Source of the DNA: Dickeya poaceiphila
GTDB lineage: Bacteria; Pseudomonadota; Gammaproteobacteria; Enterobacterales; Enterobacteriaceae
Direction of reading: 5' to 3'
Length of the DNA: 64,000 nucleotides
Assembly: GCF_007858975.2 (NCBI RefSeq)
Contig: NZ_CP042220.2
Location: 682,001 to 746,000 of the forward strand
Shown here: positions 1 through 10,145 of the stretch, piece by piece
Position numbering within the stretch: position 1 is the first letter of the stretch
How the letters are laid out: every line of letters begins with the position of its first letter
The notes under the pieces: generated by a model
The model's input: the letters and a program-made list of their open reading frames with translations, nothing else
Told to the model about the DNA's origin: nothing
Databases searched by the model: none
Translations under genes and position numbers: made by a program

Positions 1-168
1 TGTTAATAAGTTATGTGTAAAAATGTGGGCGATGTTCTGCGAGCAGGTGGGCGTGCGAGTAAAAACTGAACATGCCGCTGCTTCATTCGCTGAACGTCGT
101 GTGATACGCGCGGGGCTCCCCTGTCAATGCAGAAGCGACTCGTTATCTGAACAATAAGAGGCAAACCC

Positions 169-1890
169 ATGGAGATGTTGTCAGGCGCCGAGATGGTGAT
201 TCGATCATTGATCGATCAGGGCGTAAAACATGTGTTCGGTTATCCGGGCGGTGCGGTGCTGGATATTTACGATGCGCTACACACCGTTGGCGGCATAGAA
301 CACATTCTGGTGCGCCACGAGCAAGGCGCGGTACATATGGCTGATGGCTACGCCAGAGCGACCGGCGAAGTGGGTGTGGTACTGGTGACCTCCGGGCCGG
401 GCGCAACCAATGCCATTACCGGTATTGCCACCGCGTATATGGATTCCATTCCGCTGGTGGTGATTTCCGGTCAGGTTGCGACCTCGTTGATTGGGTATGA
501 CGCCTTTCAAGAGTGCGACATGGTGGGGATTTCCCGCCCGGTGGTGAAACACAGTTATCTGGTCAAACAGACCGAAGACATTCCCACCGTGCTGAAAAAA
601 GCCTTCTATCTGGCGTCTACTGGCCGCCCCGGACCGGTGGTGGTGGATTTGCCGAAAGACATTCTCAATCCGGCCAAAAAACTGCCGTATGCTTATCCTG
701 ATCAGGTCAGTCTGCGTTCTTATAACCCGACGGTTCAGGGGCATAAAGGCCAAATCAAACGCGCATTGCAGACGCTGCTGGCTGCTGAGCGTCCGGTGAT
801 TTATAGCGGCGGCGGGGTTGTCAACGCCAATTGTCATCAGGAATTGCGCGAACTGGCGGAAAAACTCAATCTTCCGGTGGCCAGTTCGTTGATGGGGTTG
901 GGCGGTTTTCCGGGTACCCATCGTCAGAGCCTCGGTATGCTCGGTATGCACGGTACCTACGAAGCAAACATGGCGATGCACAACGCCGATGTCATCTTCG
1001 CCGTTGGGGTGCGTTTTGACGACCGGACTACCAATAATCTCGCTAAGTACTGCCCGAATGCCACCATTTTGCATATCGATATCGACCCGGCGTCCATCTC
1101 TAAAACCGTGGCGGCGGATATTCCCATCGTCGGCGATGCCCGTCAGGTGCTTAGCCTGATGCTGGAGTTGCTGGCGCAAGGCGGCGAGGTTCAGCAGAAA
1201 TTCGACGCCATGCGCGACTGGTGGTTGCGCATCGATCAGTGGCGCGCGCGTCAATGCCTGAAATACAACACCGATGGCGACGCTATCAAACCGCAAGCGG
1301 TGATTGAAACGCTGCACCGTCTGACCGCAGGCAAGGCTTATGTGGCATCCGACGTAGGGCAACACCAGATGTTCGCTGCGCTGTATTATCCGTTTGACCA
1401 GCCACGTCGTTGGGTCAATTCCGGCGGCCTCGGCACCATGGGCTTCGGTCTGCCTGCCGCGCTGGGAATCAAGCTGGCGTTACCGGAAGAAACGGTCATC
1501 TGTGTTACCGGTGATGGCAGTATCCAGATGAATATTCAGGAGTTGTCCACCGCGCTGCAATATGACTTGCCGATTGTGGTGGTAAGCCTGAACAACCGTT
1601 TCCTTGGCATGGTGAAACAGTGGCAGGACATGATCTACTCTGGTCGTCACTCCAGTTCTTACATGGAATCTTTGCCGGATTTCGTCAAACTGGCGGAAGC
1701 TTACGGCCATGTCGGCATCACCATTGATACCCCGGATGAGCTGGAGCCGAAGCTGAAGGCGGCGCTGGAGCAGAAGAATCGTCTGGTGTTTGTGGATGTG
1801 CGGGTAGACAGCAGCGAGCATGTCTATCCGATGCAGATCCGCGGCGGCGGGATGGATGAGATGTGGTTAAGCAAAACGGAGAGGACCTGA
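169..1890 (+). CDS. ilvI: Acetolactate synthase III, large (catalytic) subunit
   Basis: Thiamine-diphosphate (ThDP) enzyme that condenses two pyruvates, or pyruvate and 2-oxobutyrate, in the first common step of valine, leucine and isoleucine synthesis. The 573-residue length matches the family. The N-terminal ThDP domain carries the catalytic Glu in [18 protein letters not shown] (Glu51), and the C-terminal domain has the ThDP/Mg motif starting GDGS at about residue 448 and ending in LNN. The ATG follows a GAGG-type ribosome site. ilvH follows after 2 bp, so the two are co-transcribed. The 168 bp upstream in this window lack a clear promoter; in E. coli the Lrp-controlled promoter lies further upstream, so it may be outside the window. 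Confidence 0.97.
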   Translation: MEMLSGAEMVIRSLIDQGVKHVFGYPGGAVLDIYDALHTVGGIEHILVRHEQGAVHMADGYARATGEVGVVLVTSGPGATNAITGIATAYMDSIPLVVISGQVATSLIGYDAFQECDMVGISRPVVKHSYLVKQTEDIPTVLKKAFYLASTGRPGPVVVDLPKDILNPAKKLPYAYPDQVSLRSYNPTVQGHKGQIKRALQTLLAAERPVIYSGGGVVNANCHQELRELAEKLNLPVASSLMGLGGFPGTHRQSLGMLGMHGTYEANMAMHNADVIFAVGVRFDDRTTNNLAKYCPNATILHIDIDPASISKTVAADIPIVGDARQVLSLMLELLAQGGEVQQKFDAMRDWWLRIDQWRARQCLKYNTDGDAIKPQAVIETLHRLTAGKAYVASDVGQHQMFAALYYPFDQPRRWVNSGGLGTMGFGLPAALGIKLALPEETVICVTGDGSIQMNIQELSTALQYDLPIVVVSLNNRFLGMVKQWQDMIYSGRHSSSYMESLPDFVKLAEAYGHVGITIDTPDELEPKLKAALEQKNRLVFVDVRVDSSEHVYPMQIRGGGMDEMWLSKTERT

Positions 1891-1892
1891 TC

Positions 1893-2384
1893 ATGCGTCG
1901 TATTTTGTCGGTATTGCTGGAGAACGAATCGGGTGCTCTGTCGCGCGTGATTGGCCTGTTTTCTCAACGCGGTTACAACATTGAAAGTCTGACCGTCGCC
2001 CCAACGGATGATCCGACCCTGTCGCGGATGACTATCCAGACAGTGGGTGACGAGAAAGTGCTGGAACAAATTGAGAAGCAACTGCATAAGCTGGTGGACG
2101 TGCTGCGGGTTAGCGAACTGGGTCAGGGTGCGTACGTTGAACGTGAACTGATGCTGGTGAAATTGCAGGCCACCGGTTATGGACGCGAAGAGGTCAAACG
2201 CAGTGCGGAAATCTTCCGCGGGCAGATAGTGGATGTCACGGCATCGTTGTATACCGTGCAGTTGGCTGGCACCAGCGAGAAGCTGGACGCGTTCCTTAAC
2301 AGCGTGCGCGAATTGGCTGAAATTGTTGAAGTGGCACGTTCCGGCGTCGTGGGTGTATCGCGCGGTGACCGAGTCATGCGCTGA
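1893..2384 (+). CDS. ilvH: Acetolactate synthase III, small regulatory subunit
   Basis: Regulatory subunit that activates IlvI and confers valine feedback inhibition. The 163-residue product has an N-terminal ACT domain ([19 protein letters not shown], about residues 1-75) and a C-terminal ferredoxin-like domain ending SRGDRVMR, nearly identical to E. coli IlvH. An upstream in-frame start at 1863 would lie inside ilvI; the ATG at 1893 is preceded by GGAGAGGA and matches the conserved N terminus. It is followed by a strong terminator at 2466-2492. Confidence 0.97.
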   Translation: MRRILSVLLENESGALSRVIGLFSQRGYNIESLTVAPTDDPTLSRMTIQTVGDEKVLEQIEKQLHKLVDVLRVSELGQGAYVERELMLVKLQATGYGREEVKRSAEIFRGQIVDVTASLYTVQLAGTSEKLDAFLNSVRELAEIVEVARSGVVGVSRGDRVMR

Positions 2385-2465
2385 CGCGGTGCTGAAATAG
2401 GGTCGGTTGTCTGATGATTTGCTGATTTTCGTACAGCAATACTGGCTTTTTTGATGGTAATATCT

Positions 2466-2492
2466 AGCCCGGCTATAACGCCGGGCTTTTTT
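2466..2492 (+). terminator. Rho-independent terminator of ilvIH
   Basis: A perfect 8-bp stem, AGCCCGGC (2466-2473) pairing with GCCGGGCT (2480-2487), with a 6-nt loop and a run of T to 2492. It lies 82 bp after the ilvH stop. Confidence 0.9.
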
Positions 2493-2627
2493 AATTCTGA
2501 TTGACGTAACTAATAAAAGCGGTTGCCCGCCAGTGTTTTCTGCGCTTAGATCAGTATTATATCCACCGTTAATGTATGGTTATCGGTTCATTCTTTACTT
2601 TTTATCCGGCTTATTAAGGGGTTGCCA

Positions 2628-3632
2628 GTGAAACTGGATGAAATCGCGCGTCTTGCTGGGGTTTCGCGTACGACGGCCAGTTACGTCATTAATGGTAAAG
2701 CGAAACAATATCGTGTCAGCGATAAGACCGTTGAGAAAGTGATGGCGGTGGTCAGGGAGCACAACTACCATCCGAACGCTGTCGCAGCTGGTTTGCGCGC
2801 CGGGCGTACTCGCTCCATCGGGCTGGTCATTCCCGATCTGGAAAACACCAGCTACACCCGTATCGCCAATTATCTGGAGCGTCAGGCTCGGCAGCGCGGT
2901 TATCAGTTGCTGATCGCCTGTTCTGAGGATCAGCCCGATAATGAGATGCGTTGCATTGAACATCTGTTGCAACGTCAGGTGGATGCGATCATTGTTTCGA
3001 CGGCGCTACCGCCGGAGCACCCGTTTTACCAGCGCTGGGCGAATGATCCTCTGCCGGTGATTGCACTCGACCGGGCGCTGGATCGCGAGCATTTCGCCAG
3101 TGTAGTTGGGGCGGATATGGAAGACGCGGAAATGCTGGCGCAGGAACTGCGTAAGGTACCGGCGGAGTCGGTGATGTATCTTGGTGCACTGCCGGAGTTA
3201 TCAGTCAGCTTTTTGCGCGAGCAGGGGTTCCGGCGTGCCTTTGCAGACGATGTGCGCCAGGTGAACTATATCTATGCCAACAGTTATGAACGCAGTGCAG
3301 CGGCAGCGGTGTTTGAAGAGTATCTGAACACTCACCCGATGCCGCAGGCGTTGTTTACAACCTCGTTCCCGCTACTGCAAGGCGTGATGGATGTGACGCT
3401 CCGGCGGAGTGGCCGTTTGCCGAACAATCTGGCGATCGCCACATTTGGCGATAATGAATTGCTGGATTTTCTGGAATGTCAGGTATTGGCGGTCGCGCAG
3501 CGTCACCGTGAAGTCGCGGAGCGGGTGCTGGAATTGGTACTGGCCAGTCTGGATGAGCCGCGCAAACCAAAACCGGGCTTATACCGTATCCGCCGTAATC
3601 TCTACCGCCGTGGTTTTCTGAGCCGTCGCTGA
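2628..3632 (+). CDS. cra: Catabolite repressor/activator Cra (FruR), LacI family
   Basis: Global regulator of glycolytic and gluconeogenic flux, released from DNA by fructose 1-phosphate (or fructose 1,6-bisphosphate) in E. coli. The 334-residue protein has a LacI-type helix-turn-helix at the extreme N terminus ([20 protein letters not shown]) and a periplasmic-binding-like effector domain from about residue 60. The start is the GTG at 2628, as in E. coli; the in-frame TTG six bases upstream is less likely. Two to three residues differ from E. coli per ten in the mid-domain, but the DNA-reading helix is intact. A Cra-like site lies in the pdhR promoter region of this same window. Confidence 0.96.
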   Translation: MKLDEIARLAGVSRTTASYVINGKAKQYRVSDKTVEKVMAVVREHNYHPNAVAAGLRAGRTRSIGLVIPDLENTSYTRIANYLERQARQRGYQLLIACSEDQPDNEMRCIEHLLQRQVDAIIVSTALPPEHPFYQRWANDPLPVIALDRALDREHFASVVGADMEDAEMLAQELRKVPAESVMYLGALPELSVSFLREQGFRRAFADDVRQVNYIYANSYERSAAAAVFEEYLNTHPMPQALFTTSFPLLQGVMDVTLRRSGRLPNNLAIATFGDNELLDFLECQVLAVAQRHREVAERVLELVLASLDEPRKPKPGLYRIRRNLYRRGFLSRR

Positions 3633-3721
3633 CGGATACCCTGCGGCGATGGAGTAATTTTTTGCCTCTACGCCGCATAAGATAAATCCTATTTTTATCT
3701 CTATTTTTTCTTTCATTTATC

Positions 3722-3809
3722 TACCCAAAATAATTCGAGTTGCAGGACAACACGCTCGTGTGTTGAACAACGCAACCAACGTACCTGCAACTTGAGGTAT
3801 GACGGGTAT
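3722..3809. repeat. Imperfect-palindrome interspersed repeat (MITE-like)
   Basis: An 88-bp element with outer ends TACCC (3722) and GGGTA (to 3809). Inner arms are CGAGTTGCAGG and CCTGCAACTTGA, and an internal hairpin has the arms CAACAC and GTGTTG. It lies between the convergent cra and alaE genes. From memory, closely similar short palindromic repeats (aattcgagttgcag...gacgggta) are scattered through Serratia, Yersinia and Pectobacteriaceae genomes. It has no coding capacity. It may act as a folded RNA or bidirectional transcription barrier between the convergent genes. Confidence 0.75.
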
Positions 3810-3839
3810 ATTACTTACATGACTGTTTATTGTTCAGGG

Positions 3840-4301
3840 TTAATGACTGACGATTTGTGGATGAGAAGAAACGCTAACCCGGAACAGGCGACGACAATAT
3901 TCCAGAAAATAACCGTACGCTACACCCATGAACATAGAAATTACCGCATTGCTGGCAACCGCTTTTAGAATTTGCGACGGTTCTGCGCCAATTGTCAGCA
4001 GAATAGCGGCATACACTGGCGATTGAAAACTAACGTAGGCAAACAGGTCCGCCATATTTTTTCCCCAGCGTAAATTAGCATTCAGGCGTAGCGCCAGAGC
4101 GACAATCCGATCCCGGTAAAGGCCGTAAGGCCAGGCAATAACAATATTGACTGGAATCGACAACAGCCGCGAAGAGAGCGATTGTTCGAAGGTCATGCCG
4201 GATAACAGTATTTCGATCACCATGCCGGTTAGAAAGCAATACACCACCATGGCAACGGTATCGGCAACGATGCCGCGAATACGGGAAAGGGGGGAAAACA
4301 T
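3840..4301 (-). CDS. alaE: L-alanine exporter AlaE
   Basis: Inner-membrane exporter of L-alanine (E. coli AlaE, formerly YgaW). The 153-residue product starts [22 protein letters not shown] and has four predicted hydrophobic segments. It contains the family motifs [31 protein letters not shown] and [12 protein letters not shown] chose the ATG at 4301, which matches the family N terminus and is preceded by GGAG; an in-frame ATG at 4316 would add five residues. In E. coli this gene is at a different locus, so its place between cra and mraZ is a lineage-specific arrangement. Transcription runs convergently toward cra. Confidence 0.92.
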   Translation of the reverse strand: MFSPLSRIRGIVADTVAMVVYCFLTGMVIEILLSGMTFEQSLSSRLLSIPVNIVIAWPYGLYRDRIVALALRLNANLRWGKNMADLFAYVSFQSPVYAAILLTIGAEPSQILKAVASNAVISMFMGVAYGYFLEYCRRLFRVSVSSHPQIVSH

Positions 4302-5070
4302 ATCGTACGGCTCCATGGTAGAGGATAATAACGTTAATTTTTTCGTTATTTTATGGTGTTTAGTTTTGCTTTATTGGTTTTTTTGTAGTTTACATGACTA
4401 TTTATTATCTTTTAACTAGCTTAAAAAACTTATTTTTTCTTATTTTTTGTTCGGCGACGCAACTTTATGGGTTCAAATCGTTTTTTTCATTCGAAAATCG
4501 TGAGTTATGCAATTAAACCCATATAAAACAAATAATTAATTTAATATGTATGTCAGAAAAAAAACAAAGCTGAAAAACCATACGTTGCAGCGAAAAAGTT
4601 ACTGACAGGTAAAGTGCAAGTGAATGTGATCGATACTGGAAATAAAGCCAGTTATTCTATTTAGTTTCGGGAAACGGCGGGCTAATGTTTCACTCGCGCA
4701 TAGATAACCTAAGTTGAAGTGATTGACTGTGTGGTTCAGGTCAAAAAAATGGGATTTCAGGTTAAATAATTTCATTTTTCCTGCCATTAGCTGTGCTAAA
4801 AGGAAAAATAATTTTTAAAAAATCTTAAAAATCAGATGATAAAAATATATCGTGTGCAGAGAGAGATTTAAGAGATACCTATCGAACTGTGGCAGTCAAA
4901 ATAATATTGCATTGAATAAAAAATTCTATATCTTTGTGCACCGCTCTAAAAGCCATTAATTTTCCTTAAATAATCACGACGTTAATACTAATTATTTCTT
5001 TATGGTGACTTTTTTGCGCTTTTTTCGCGCTCTCGCTCTGCGGGAAATAATGCCCAAGCGCATCCGTGCT
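4302..5070. other. AT-rich intergenic region upstream of alaE and mraZ
   Basis: About 770 bp that is visibly much richer in A+T than the flanks, with long T and A runs (for example around 4330-4450 and 4795-4850). It must hold the alaE promoter and any upstream control of the mra operon. Open frames inside it, including 62 codons at 4599-4787 on the minus strand, lack a convincing ribosome site or a recognisable product. I see no RNA gene. Curved, H-NS-binding DNA is possible but not shown. Confidence 0.6.
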
Positions 5071-5073
5071 GGC

Positions 5074-5103
5074 TTGACAAGCTTTTCATCCCCTCCGTAA
5101 ACT
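5074..5103 (+). promoter_or_regulatory. Pmra promoter of the division and cell wall cluster
   Basis: A consensus -35 TTGACA (5074-5079), an 18-bp spacer and a -10-like TAAACT (5098-5103). It is almost base-for-base like the E. coli mraZ promoter as I remember it. It would drive mraZ through at least ftsW and probably further. Confidence 0.85.
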
Positions 5104-5110
5104 CTCAATA

Positions 5111-5144
5111 GTGGGGATTTGTGGGGCAAAGTGGTAAAAAGGGT
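5111..5144 (+). promoter_or_regulatory. MraZ operator: GTGGG repeats
   Basis: Copies of GTGGGG start at 5111 and 5121, GTGGTA starts at 5131, and a GGGT follows at 5141, giving an exact 10-bp period just after the Pmra -10. In E. coli and Mycoplasma, MraZ binds tandem TGGGN repeats with this phasing and represses its own operon. Here the third repeat is degenerate (GTGGT). Confidence 0.8.
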
Positions 5145-5165
5145 CATGAAGGGTTAAATACTGTC

Positions 5166-5624
5166 ATGTTTCGTGGGGCGACGTTGGTCAACCTCGATAG
5201 TAAAGGGCGGCTTGCCGTTCCCACCCGTTACCGGGATTTACTAAACGAGGAAGCTCAAGGGCAAATGGTATGTACCATTGACCTGCATCAGCCCTGCCTG
5301 CTGCTTTACCTGTTACCCGAATGGGAAATTATCGAACAGAAACTTTCTCGCCTGTCGAGTATGAACCCCGCTGAGCGCCGCGTTCAGCGATTGCTGCTCG
5401 GACACGCCAGCGAATGCCAGATGGATAACGCCGGAAGGATACTGATTGCATCTACGCTGCGGCAGCATGTGGGTCTTACGAAAGAAGTGATGCTGGTTGG
5501 GCAGTTCAACAAGTTTGAACTGTGGGATGAACAGACCTGGTATCGACAAGTCAAGGAAGATATTGACGCTGAGCAGTCAACTCAGGAGCCCTTATCTGAG
5601 CGACTGCGGGACTTATCACTATAG
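5166..5624 (+). CDS. mraZ: Transcriptional regulator MraZ
   Basis: First gene of the dcw cluster; an AbrB-like DNA-binding protein that forms ring oligomers and autorepresses the operon. The 152-residue product starts [16 protein letters not shown] and has two AbrB/MraZ domains, each with the DxxGR core (DSKGRLAVP near residue 11, DNAGRILI near residue 88). The longer frame from 5121 would begin inside the operator repeats. The ATG at 5166 matches the family N terminus. rsmH follows after 2 bp. Confidence 0.96.
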   Translation: MFRGATLVNLDSKGRLAVPTRYRDLLNEEAQGQMVCTIDLHQPCLLLYLLPEWEIIEQKLSRLSSMNPAERRVQRLLLGHASECQMDNAGRILIASTLRQHVGLTKEVMLVGQFNKFELWDEQTWYRQVKEDIDAEQSTQEPLSERLRDLSL

Positions 5625-5626
5625 TC

Positions 5627-6568
5627 ATGGCAGAAACGTTTAAACACACTACCGTGCTGCTGGATGAAGCCGTCAACGGCCTGAACATTCGCAGCAACGG
5701 TGTCTACATTGATGGCACGTTTGGTCGGGGTGGTCATTCCCGTCTCATTCTGTCCCGCCTTGGGCCGGAAGGCCGTTTGTTGGCGATTGATCGTGATCCT
5801 CAGGCAGTTGAAGTCGCCAATACGATTGATGACGCACGTTTTTCTATTATCCACGGACCTTTTTCCGAACTGGCTGAATACGTCGAGGAGCGTGGGCTGA
5901 CCGGTAAAATCGACGGTATCCTGCTGGATTTAGGGGTTTCTTCACCTCAGCTTGACGATCCCGAACGCGGATTTTCTTTTATGCGTGACGGCCCGCTGGA
6001 CATGCGTATGGACCCCACGCGAGGCCAGTCGGCGGCAGAATGGTTGATGAAGGCGGAGGCGGAAGACATCGCCTGGGTGCTGAAAACATTCGGCGAGGAG
6101 CGTTTCGCTAAACGTATCGCCCGCGCGATTGTAGAGCGTAACCGTATCGACCCGTTGACCCGCACCAAAGCGCTGGCGGAATTAATTGCTGCCGCCAGTC
6201 CTATTCGGGAAAAGTATAAGCACCCGGCGACCCGCTCATTCCAGGCCATTCGTATCTATATCAATAGCGAACTGGAAGAGATTGAACGCGCGTTGGACGG
6301 CGCACTGAAGGTGCTGGCGCCAGAAGGCCGGTTGTCGGTAATCAGCTTCCATTCATTGGAAGACCGGATTGTGAAACGTTTTATTCGCCAACATAGCCGG
6401 GGACCGCAGGTGCCTGCCGGCCTGCCGCTGACGGAGGCGCAACTGCGCAGCCAGGGCGGCCAGACGCTCAAATCGGTAGGTAAAATGATGCCGCCTGATG
6501 ACGAAGTGGCGGATAATCCGCGCGCGCGCAGTTCGGTGCTGCGCTTTGCCGAGAGACTGCCGTCGTGA
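5627..6568 (+). CDS. rsmH: 16S rRNA (cytosine(1402)-N(4))-methyltransferase RsmH (MraW)
   Basis: SAM-dependent enzyme that N4-methylates C1402 of 16S rRNA in the ribosomal P site. The 313-residue length is normal. The start ([13 protein letters not shown]), the SAM-binding [12 protein letters not shown] motif, the catalytic-region motif [15 protein letters not shown], and the C-terminal [14 protein letters not shown] and [14 protein letters not shown] motifs are all present. It overlaps ftsL by 4 bp (GTGA), which suggests translational coupling. Confidence 0.97.
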   Translation: MAETFKHTTVLLDEAVNGLNIRSNGVYIDGTFGRGGHSRLILSRLGPEGRLLAIDRDPQAVEVANTIDDARFSIIHGPFSELAEYVEERGLTGKIDGILLDLGVSSPQLDDPERGFSFMRDGPLDMRMDPTRGQSAAEWLMKAEAEDIAWVLKTFGEERFAKRIARAIVERNRIDPLTRTKALAELIAAASPIREKYKHPATRSFQAIRIYINSELEEIERALDGALKVLAPEGRLSVISFHSLEDRIVKRFIRQHSRGPQVPAGLPLTEAQLRSQGGQTLKSVGKMMPPDDEVADNPRARSSVLRFAERLPS

Positions 6569-6885
6569 TCGGAAATGAGCGCCATTCGCTGGGTGGCGTC
6601 ATCGGCGATGACCTGTTGCGTCATGGAAAGTTAGCGACGTTGTTGCTGATAGCGGTATTGGTGTCCGCCATTATGGTGGTGACCACCGCGCACCGTACGC
6701 GTCTGCTGACGGCAGAGCGTGAGCGGTTGCTGCTCGAGCGTGATGCGCTGGATATCGAATGGCGCAACCTGATTCTGGAAGAGAACGCCTTGGGCGATCA
6801 CAGCCGTGTCGAGCAGATCGCTACCGAGAAGCTACATATGGTGCACGTTGATCCTTCACAGGAAAATATTGTGGTTAAACAGTAA
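6565..6885 (+). CDS. ftsL: Cell division protein FtsL
   Basis: Small bitopic inner-membrane protein of the FtsQBL complex that activates septal peptidoglycan synthesis. The 106 residues comprise a short cytoplasmic tail, one membrane segment (about residues 23-42) and a periplasmic coiled coil with the near-invariant [18 protein letters not shown] stretch. It starts at GTG 6565, overlapping the rsmH stop. The cytoplasmic tail is about 15 residues shorter than in E. coli, where I recall 121 residues. Confidence 0.94.
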   Translation: MIGNERHSLGGVIGDDLLRHGKLATLLLIAVLVSAIMVVTTAHRTRLLTAERERLLLERDALDIEWRNLILEENALGDHSRVEQIATEKLHMVHVDPSQENIVVKQ

Positions 6886-6910
6886 TGCATTAACAGGTAT
6901 CGCCTAGATT

Positions 6911-8674
6911 ATGAAAGCAGCGCGACCGGGAAAACTGAAACGTCAGGAAGAACATGCCAGCTTTGTCAGCTGGCGTTTTGCGTTGCTTTGCGGCGGTATT
7001 CTGTTGTGTATGGTGGGATTGATGTTGCGAGCGGCGTATCTGCAGGTGATCGCGCCCGACAAGCTGGTGCGTGAAGGAGATATGCGTTCTCTGCGCGTGC
7101 AGGAAATCCCGACCGCTCGCGGTATGATAAGTGATCGCGCCGGACGCCCGCTGGCAGTGAGCGTACCGGTCAACGCGGTCTGGGCCGACCCGAAAGACGT
7201 CAACGATCATGGCGGCATTTCACTGGATACCCGCTGGAAAGCGCTGGCGGATGCGCTGGAAATCCCACTGGATCAGATCGCCGCTAAAGTGAACGCTAAC
7301 CCGAATGGTCGTTTTGTCTACCTCGCCCGTCAGGTGAATCCGGCGATTGGCGAATACATCCACAAGCTGAAACTGCCAGGCATCAACCTGCGGCAGGAAT
7401 CGCGGCGTTATTACCCTTCAGGTCAGGTGACGTCGCACTTGATCGGCTTTACCAATATCGATGGTCAGGGCATTGAAGGTATTGAGAAGAGTTTTGATCG
7501 CTGGCTGACTGGCCGACCTGGCGAGCGTACCGTACGTAAAGACCGTTTTGGGCGGGTGATTGAAGATATTTCCTCAGTGGATAGCCAGGCGGCCCACAAT
7601 CTGATGCTCAGTATTGACGAACGCCTGCAAGCGCTGGTGTACCGTGAGCTGAACAACGCCGTGGCATTCAATAAGGCCGAGTCAGGCACCGCCGTGTTGG
7701 TAGATGTCAATACTGGCGAAGTATTGGCGATGGCCAACAGTCCGTCCTACAACCCCAACAATCTGACCGGTACGCCAACCGATGTCATCCGTAACCGCGC
7801 CATTACCGATATTTTCGAACCTGGTTCAACCGTGAAACCCATGGTGGTGATGACGGCGCTACAGCGCAACGTGGTTAAGGAAAATGCGGTACTCAATACG
7901 TTGCCGTATTACATCAACGGTCATGAAATCAAGGATGTAGCGCGTTACAGCGAGCTGACCCTGGCCGGGGTGTTGCAGAAATCCAGTAATGTCGGCGTAT
8001 CTCATCTGGCACTGGCGATGCCAGCTTCCGCGTTGGTGGACACTTACTCCCGTTTTGGTCTTGGCAAAGCCACCAATCTGGGGTTGGTAGGTGAAAGTCT
8101 GGGTTTGTACCCGAATCGTCAACGCTGGTCGGATATTGAACGCGCTACCTTTTCGTTTGGTTATGGTCTGATGGTGACACCGCTGCAACTGGCGCGCGTC
8201 TACGCCACCATCGGCAGCTTCGGTATCTATCGGCCACTTTCCATCACCAAGGTTGACCCGCCGGTACCGGGAGAACGTGTTTTTTCCGAACAGATTGTCC
8301 GTACCGTAGTGCACATGATGGAAAGTGTCGCATTGCCAGGCGGCGGCGGCACCAAGGCGGCGGTAAAAGGCTACCGCATAGCGATTAAAACCGGGACGGC
8401 GAAAAAGGTCGGCCCGGATGGCAAGTACATCAACAAATATATCGCGTATACCGCTGGGGTCGCGCCAGCCAGTAACCCGCGCTTTGCGCTGGTGGTGGTG
8501 ATTAACGACCCGCAGGCGGGGAAATACTACGGTGGTGCGGTGTCGGCTCCGGTATTCGGTGCGATCATGGGCGGCGTATTGCGTACCATGAATATCGAAC
8601 CGGATGCGCTGGCAACCGGTGAAAAAAGCGATTTTGTAATCAACAGAAAAGAGGGTTCAGGTGACAGATCATAA
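6911..8674 (+). CDS. ftsI: Peptidoglycan transpeptidase FtsI (PBP3)
   Basis: Septum-specific class B penicillin-binding protein that cross-links peptidoglycan with FtsW. The 587 residues comprise a cytoplasmic tail, a membrane anchor (about residues 22-42), a pedestal domain containing [13 protein letters not shown], and a transpeptidase domain. The active-site motifs are STVK (within EPGSTVKPM), SSN and KTGTAKK. A start at 6911 places it 25 bp after ftsL. Its 3' end overlaps murE by 14 bp. Confidence 0.97.
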   Translation: MKAARPGKLKRQEEHASFVSWRFALLCGGILLCMVGLMLRAAYLQVIAPDKLVREGDMRSLRVQEIPTARGMISDRAGRPLAVSVPVNAVWADPKDVNDHGGISLDTRWKALADALEIPLDQIAAKVNANPNGRFVYLARQVNPAIGEYIHKLKLPGINLRQESRRYYPSGQVTSHLIGFTNIDGQGIEGIEKSFDRWLTGRPGERTVRKDRFGRVIEDISSVDSQAAHNLMLSIDERLQALVYRELNNAVAFNKAESGTAVLVDVNTGEVLAMANSPSYNPNNLTGTPTDVIRNRAITDIFEPGSTVKPMVVMTALQRNVVKENAVLNTLPYYINGHEIKDVARYSELTLAGVLQKSSNVGVSHLALAMPASALVDTYSRFGLGKATNLGLVGESLGLYPNRQRWSDIERATFSFGYGLMVTPLQLARVYATIGSFGIYRPLSITKVDPPVPGERVFSEQIVRTVVHMMESVALPGGGGTKAAVKGYRIAIKTGTAKKVGPDGKYINKYIAYTAGVAPASNPRFALVVVINDPQAGKYYGGAVSAPVFGAIMGGVLRTMNIEPDALATGEKSDFVINRKEGSGDRS

Positions 8675-10145
8675 CTTGCGCGATGTCCTGGCTCCGTGGG
8701 TGAACGACGCCCCGGATCTTGCGCTGCGGGAAATGACATTAGACAGCCGCATGGCGGCTGCCGGGGATCTGTTTGTGGCAGTCGTTGGCCACAAGACAGA
8801 TGGGCGGCACTATATTCCGCAGGCCATTGCGCAGGGCGTCGCGGCGATTGTCGCACAGGCGGATAACGCCACGCCCGATGGCACCCTGACTGAAATGCAC
8901 GGTGTGCCGGTGATTTATCTTGAGAATCTGAACCAGCGTTTATCCGCGCTGGCGGGGCGTTTTTACTGTCAGCCATCGACCTCGCTGCAACTGATTGGCG
9001 TCACGGGCACCAACGGCAAAACCACGACGACCCAGTTGATGGCGCAGTGGAGTCAGGCATTGGGTAAAACCAGCGCCGTAATGGGCACGGTGGGTAATGG
9101 GTTGCTGGGGCATGTGGTGCCGTCGGAAAACACTACCGGTTCGGCGGTGGATGTACAGCAGATTCTGAGCCAACTGGTGGCGCAGGGGGCAGACTTTGCC
9201 GCCATGGAGGTCTCTTCGCATGGGTTGGTGCAGCATCGTGTGGAAGCGCTGGCGTTTGCCGCCGTGGTTTTTACCAATTTGAGCCGCGACCATCTGGATT
9301 ACCACGGTGACATGGCCAATTACGAAGCGGCCAAGTGGCGGCTATTTGCCGAGCATCAGGCAGGCCAGAAAATTATTAATGCTGATGACGAGGTCGGTCG
9401 TCGTTGGTTAAGCCGTCTGCCAGATGCGGTTGCGGTGAGCGTGGCGGGCGATGTTGATAGCGGTCGGGCGCATTGGCTGAAAGCTACCCATATCGATTAT
9501 CACGACAGTGGTTTCACAGTGACGTTTGACTCCAGTTGGGGCGCAGGGGTTATCAACAGCCGCCTGATGGGGGCGTTTAACGTCAGTAATCTGTTGCTGG
9601 CGCTGGCAACACTGCTGTCACTGGGGTATCCGCTGGAACAGTTGGTGGAGGCCGGTTCTGCGTTGCAACCGGTCTGCGGTAGGATGGAAGTTTTTCTTGC
9701 CAGTGGTCGGCCAACCGTGGTGGTGGATTACGCCCACACCCCGGATGCGTTGGAAAAAGCGCTGGCGGCGGCACGGTTGCATTGCCGGGGAACGCTGTGG
9801 TGCGTTTTCGGTTGCGGCGGTGATCGTGATAGAGGTAAGCGCCCACTAATGGGGGCGGTTGCGGAGCAACTGGCTGACCGGGTGATCGTTACCGACGATA
9901 ACCCGCGTAGCGAAGACCCGCAGGCGATTGTCACCGACATTTTGAGCGGATTGCTGGATGCTGGCCGGGTGCAGGTGATCGCCGGTCGTGCGCAGGCTGT
10001 CACCAGTGCGGTGATGCAGGCGGCTGCCGATGATGTGGTGCTGGTCGCAGGTAAAGGGCATGAAGACTACCAACTGGTAGGAAATGAACGGTTGGACTAT
10101 TCAGACCGCATTACTGTCGCGCGTTTGCTGGGGGTTATCGTATGA
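8661..10145 (+). CDS. murE: UDP-MurNAc-tripeptide synthetase MurE
   Basis: Cytoplasmic Mur ligase adding meso-diaminopimelate to UDP-MurNAc-L-Ala-D-Glu. The 494 residues carry the ATP-binding [12 protein letters not shown] near residue 112, the Mur-ligase central domain, and the DNPRSEDP motif that reads meso-DAP. It begins with GTG 8661 inside the ftsI 3' end and ends with an ATGA overlap with murF. Confidence 0.97.
   Translation: MTDHNLRDVLAPWVNDAPDLALREMTLDSRMAAAGDLFVAVVGHKTDGRHYIPQAIAQGVAAIVAQADNATPDGTLTEMHGVPVIYLENLNQRLSALAGRFYCQPSTSLQLIGVTGTNGKTTTTQLMAQWSQALGKTSAVMGTVGNGLLGHVVPSENTTGSAVDVQQILSQLVAQGADFAAMEVSSHGLVQHRVEALAFAAVVFTNLSRDHLDYHGDMANYEAAKWRLFAEHQAGQKIINADDEVGRRWLSRLPDAVAVSVAGDVDSGRAHWLKATHIDYHDSGFTVTFDSSWGAGVINSRLMGAFNVSNLLLALATLLSLGYPLEQLVEAGSALQPVCGRMEVFLASGRPTVVVDYAHTPDALEKALAAARLHCRGTLWCVFGCGGDRDRGKRPLMGAVAEQLADRVIVTDDNPRSEDPQAIVTDILSGLLDAGRVQVIAGRAQAVTSAVMQAAADDVVLVAGKGHEDYQLVGNERLDYSDRITVARLLGVIV

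Noticed and set aside
277..1365. A 362-codon minus-strand frame inside ilvI
   Set aside because: Shadow of ilvI with a His/Arg-rich product and no family resemblance.
4147..4787. Small frames around alaE and in the AT-rich gap (4147-4419 plus, 4599-4787 minus)
   Set aside because: The first overlaps alaE antisense; the second lacks a convincing ribosome site and any recognisable motif.
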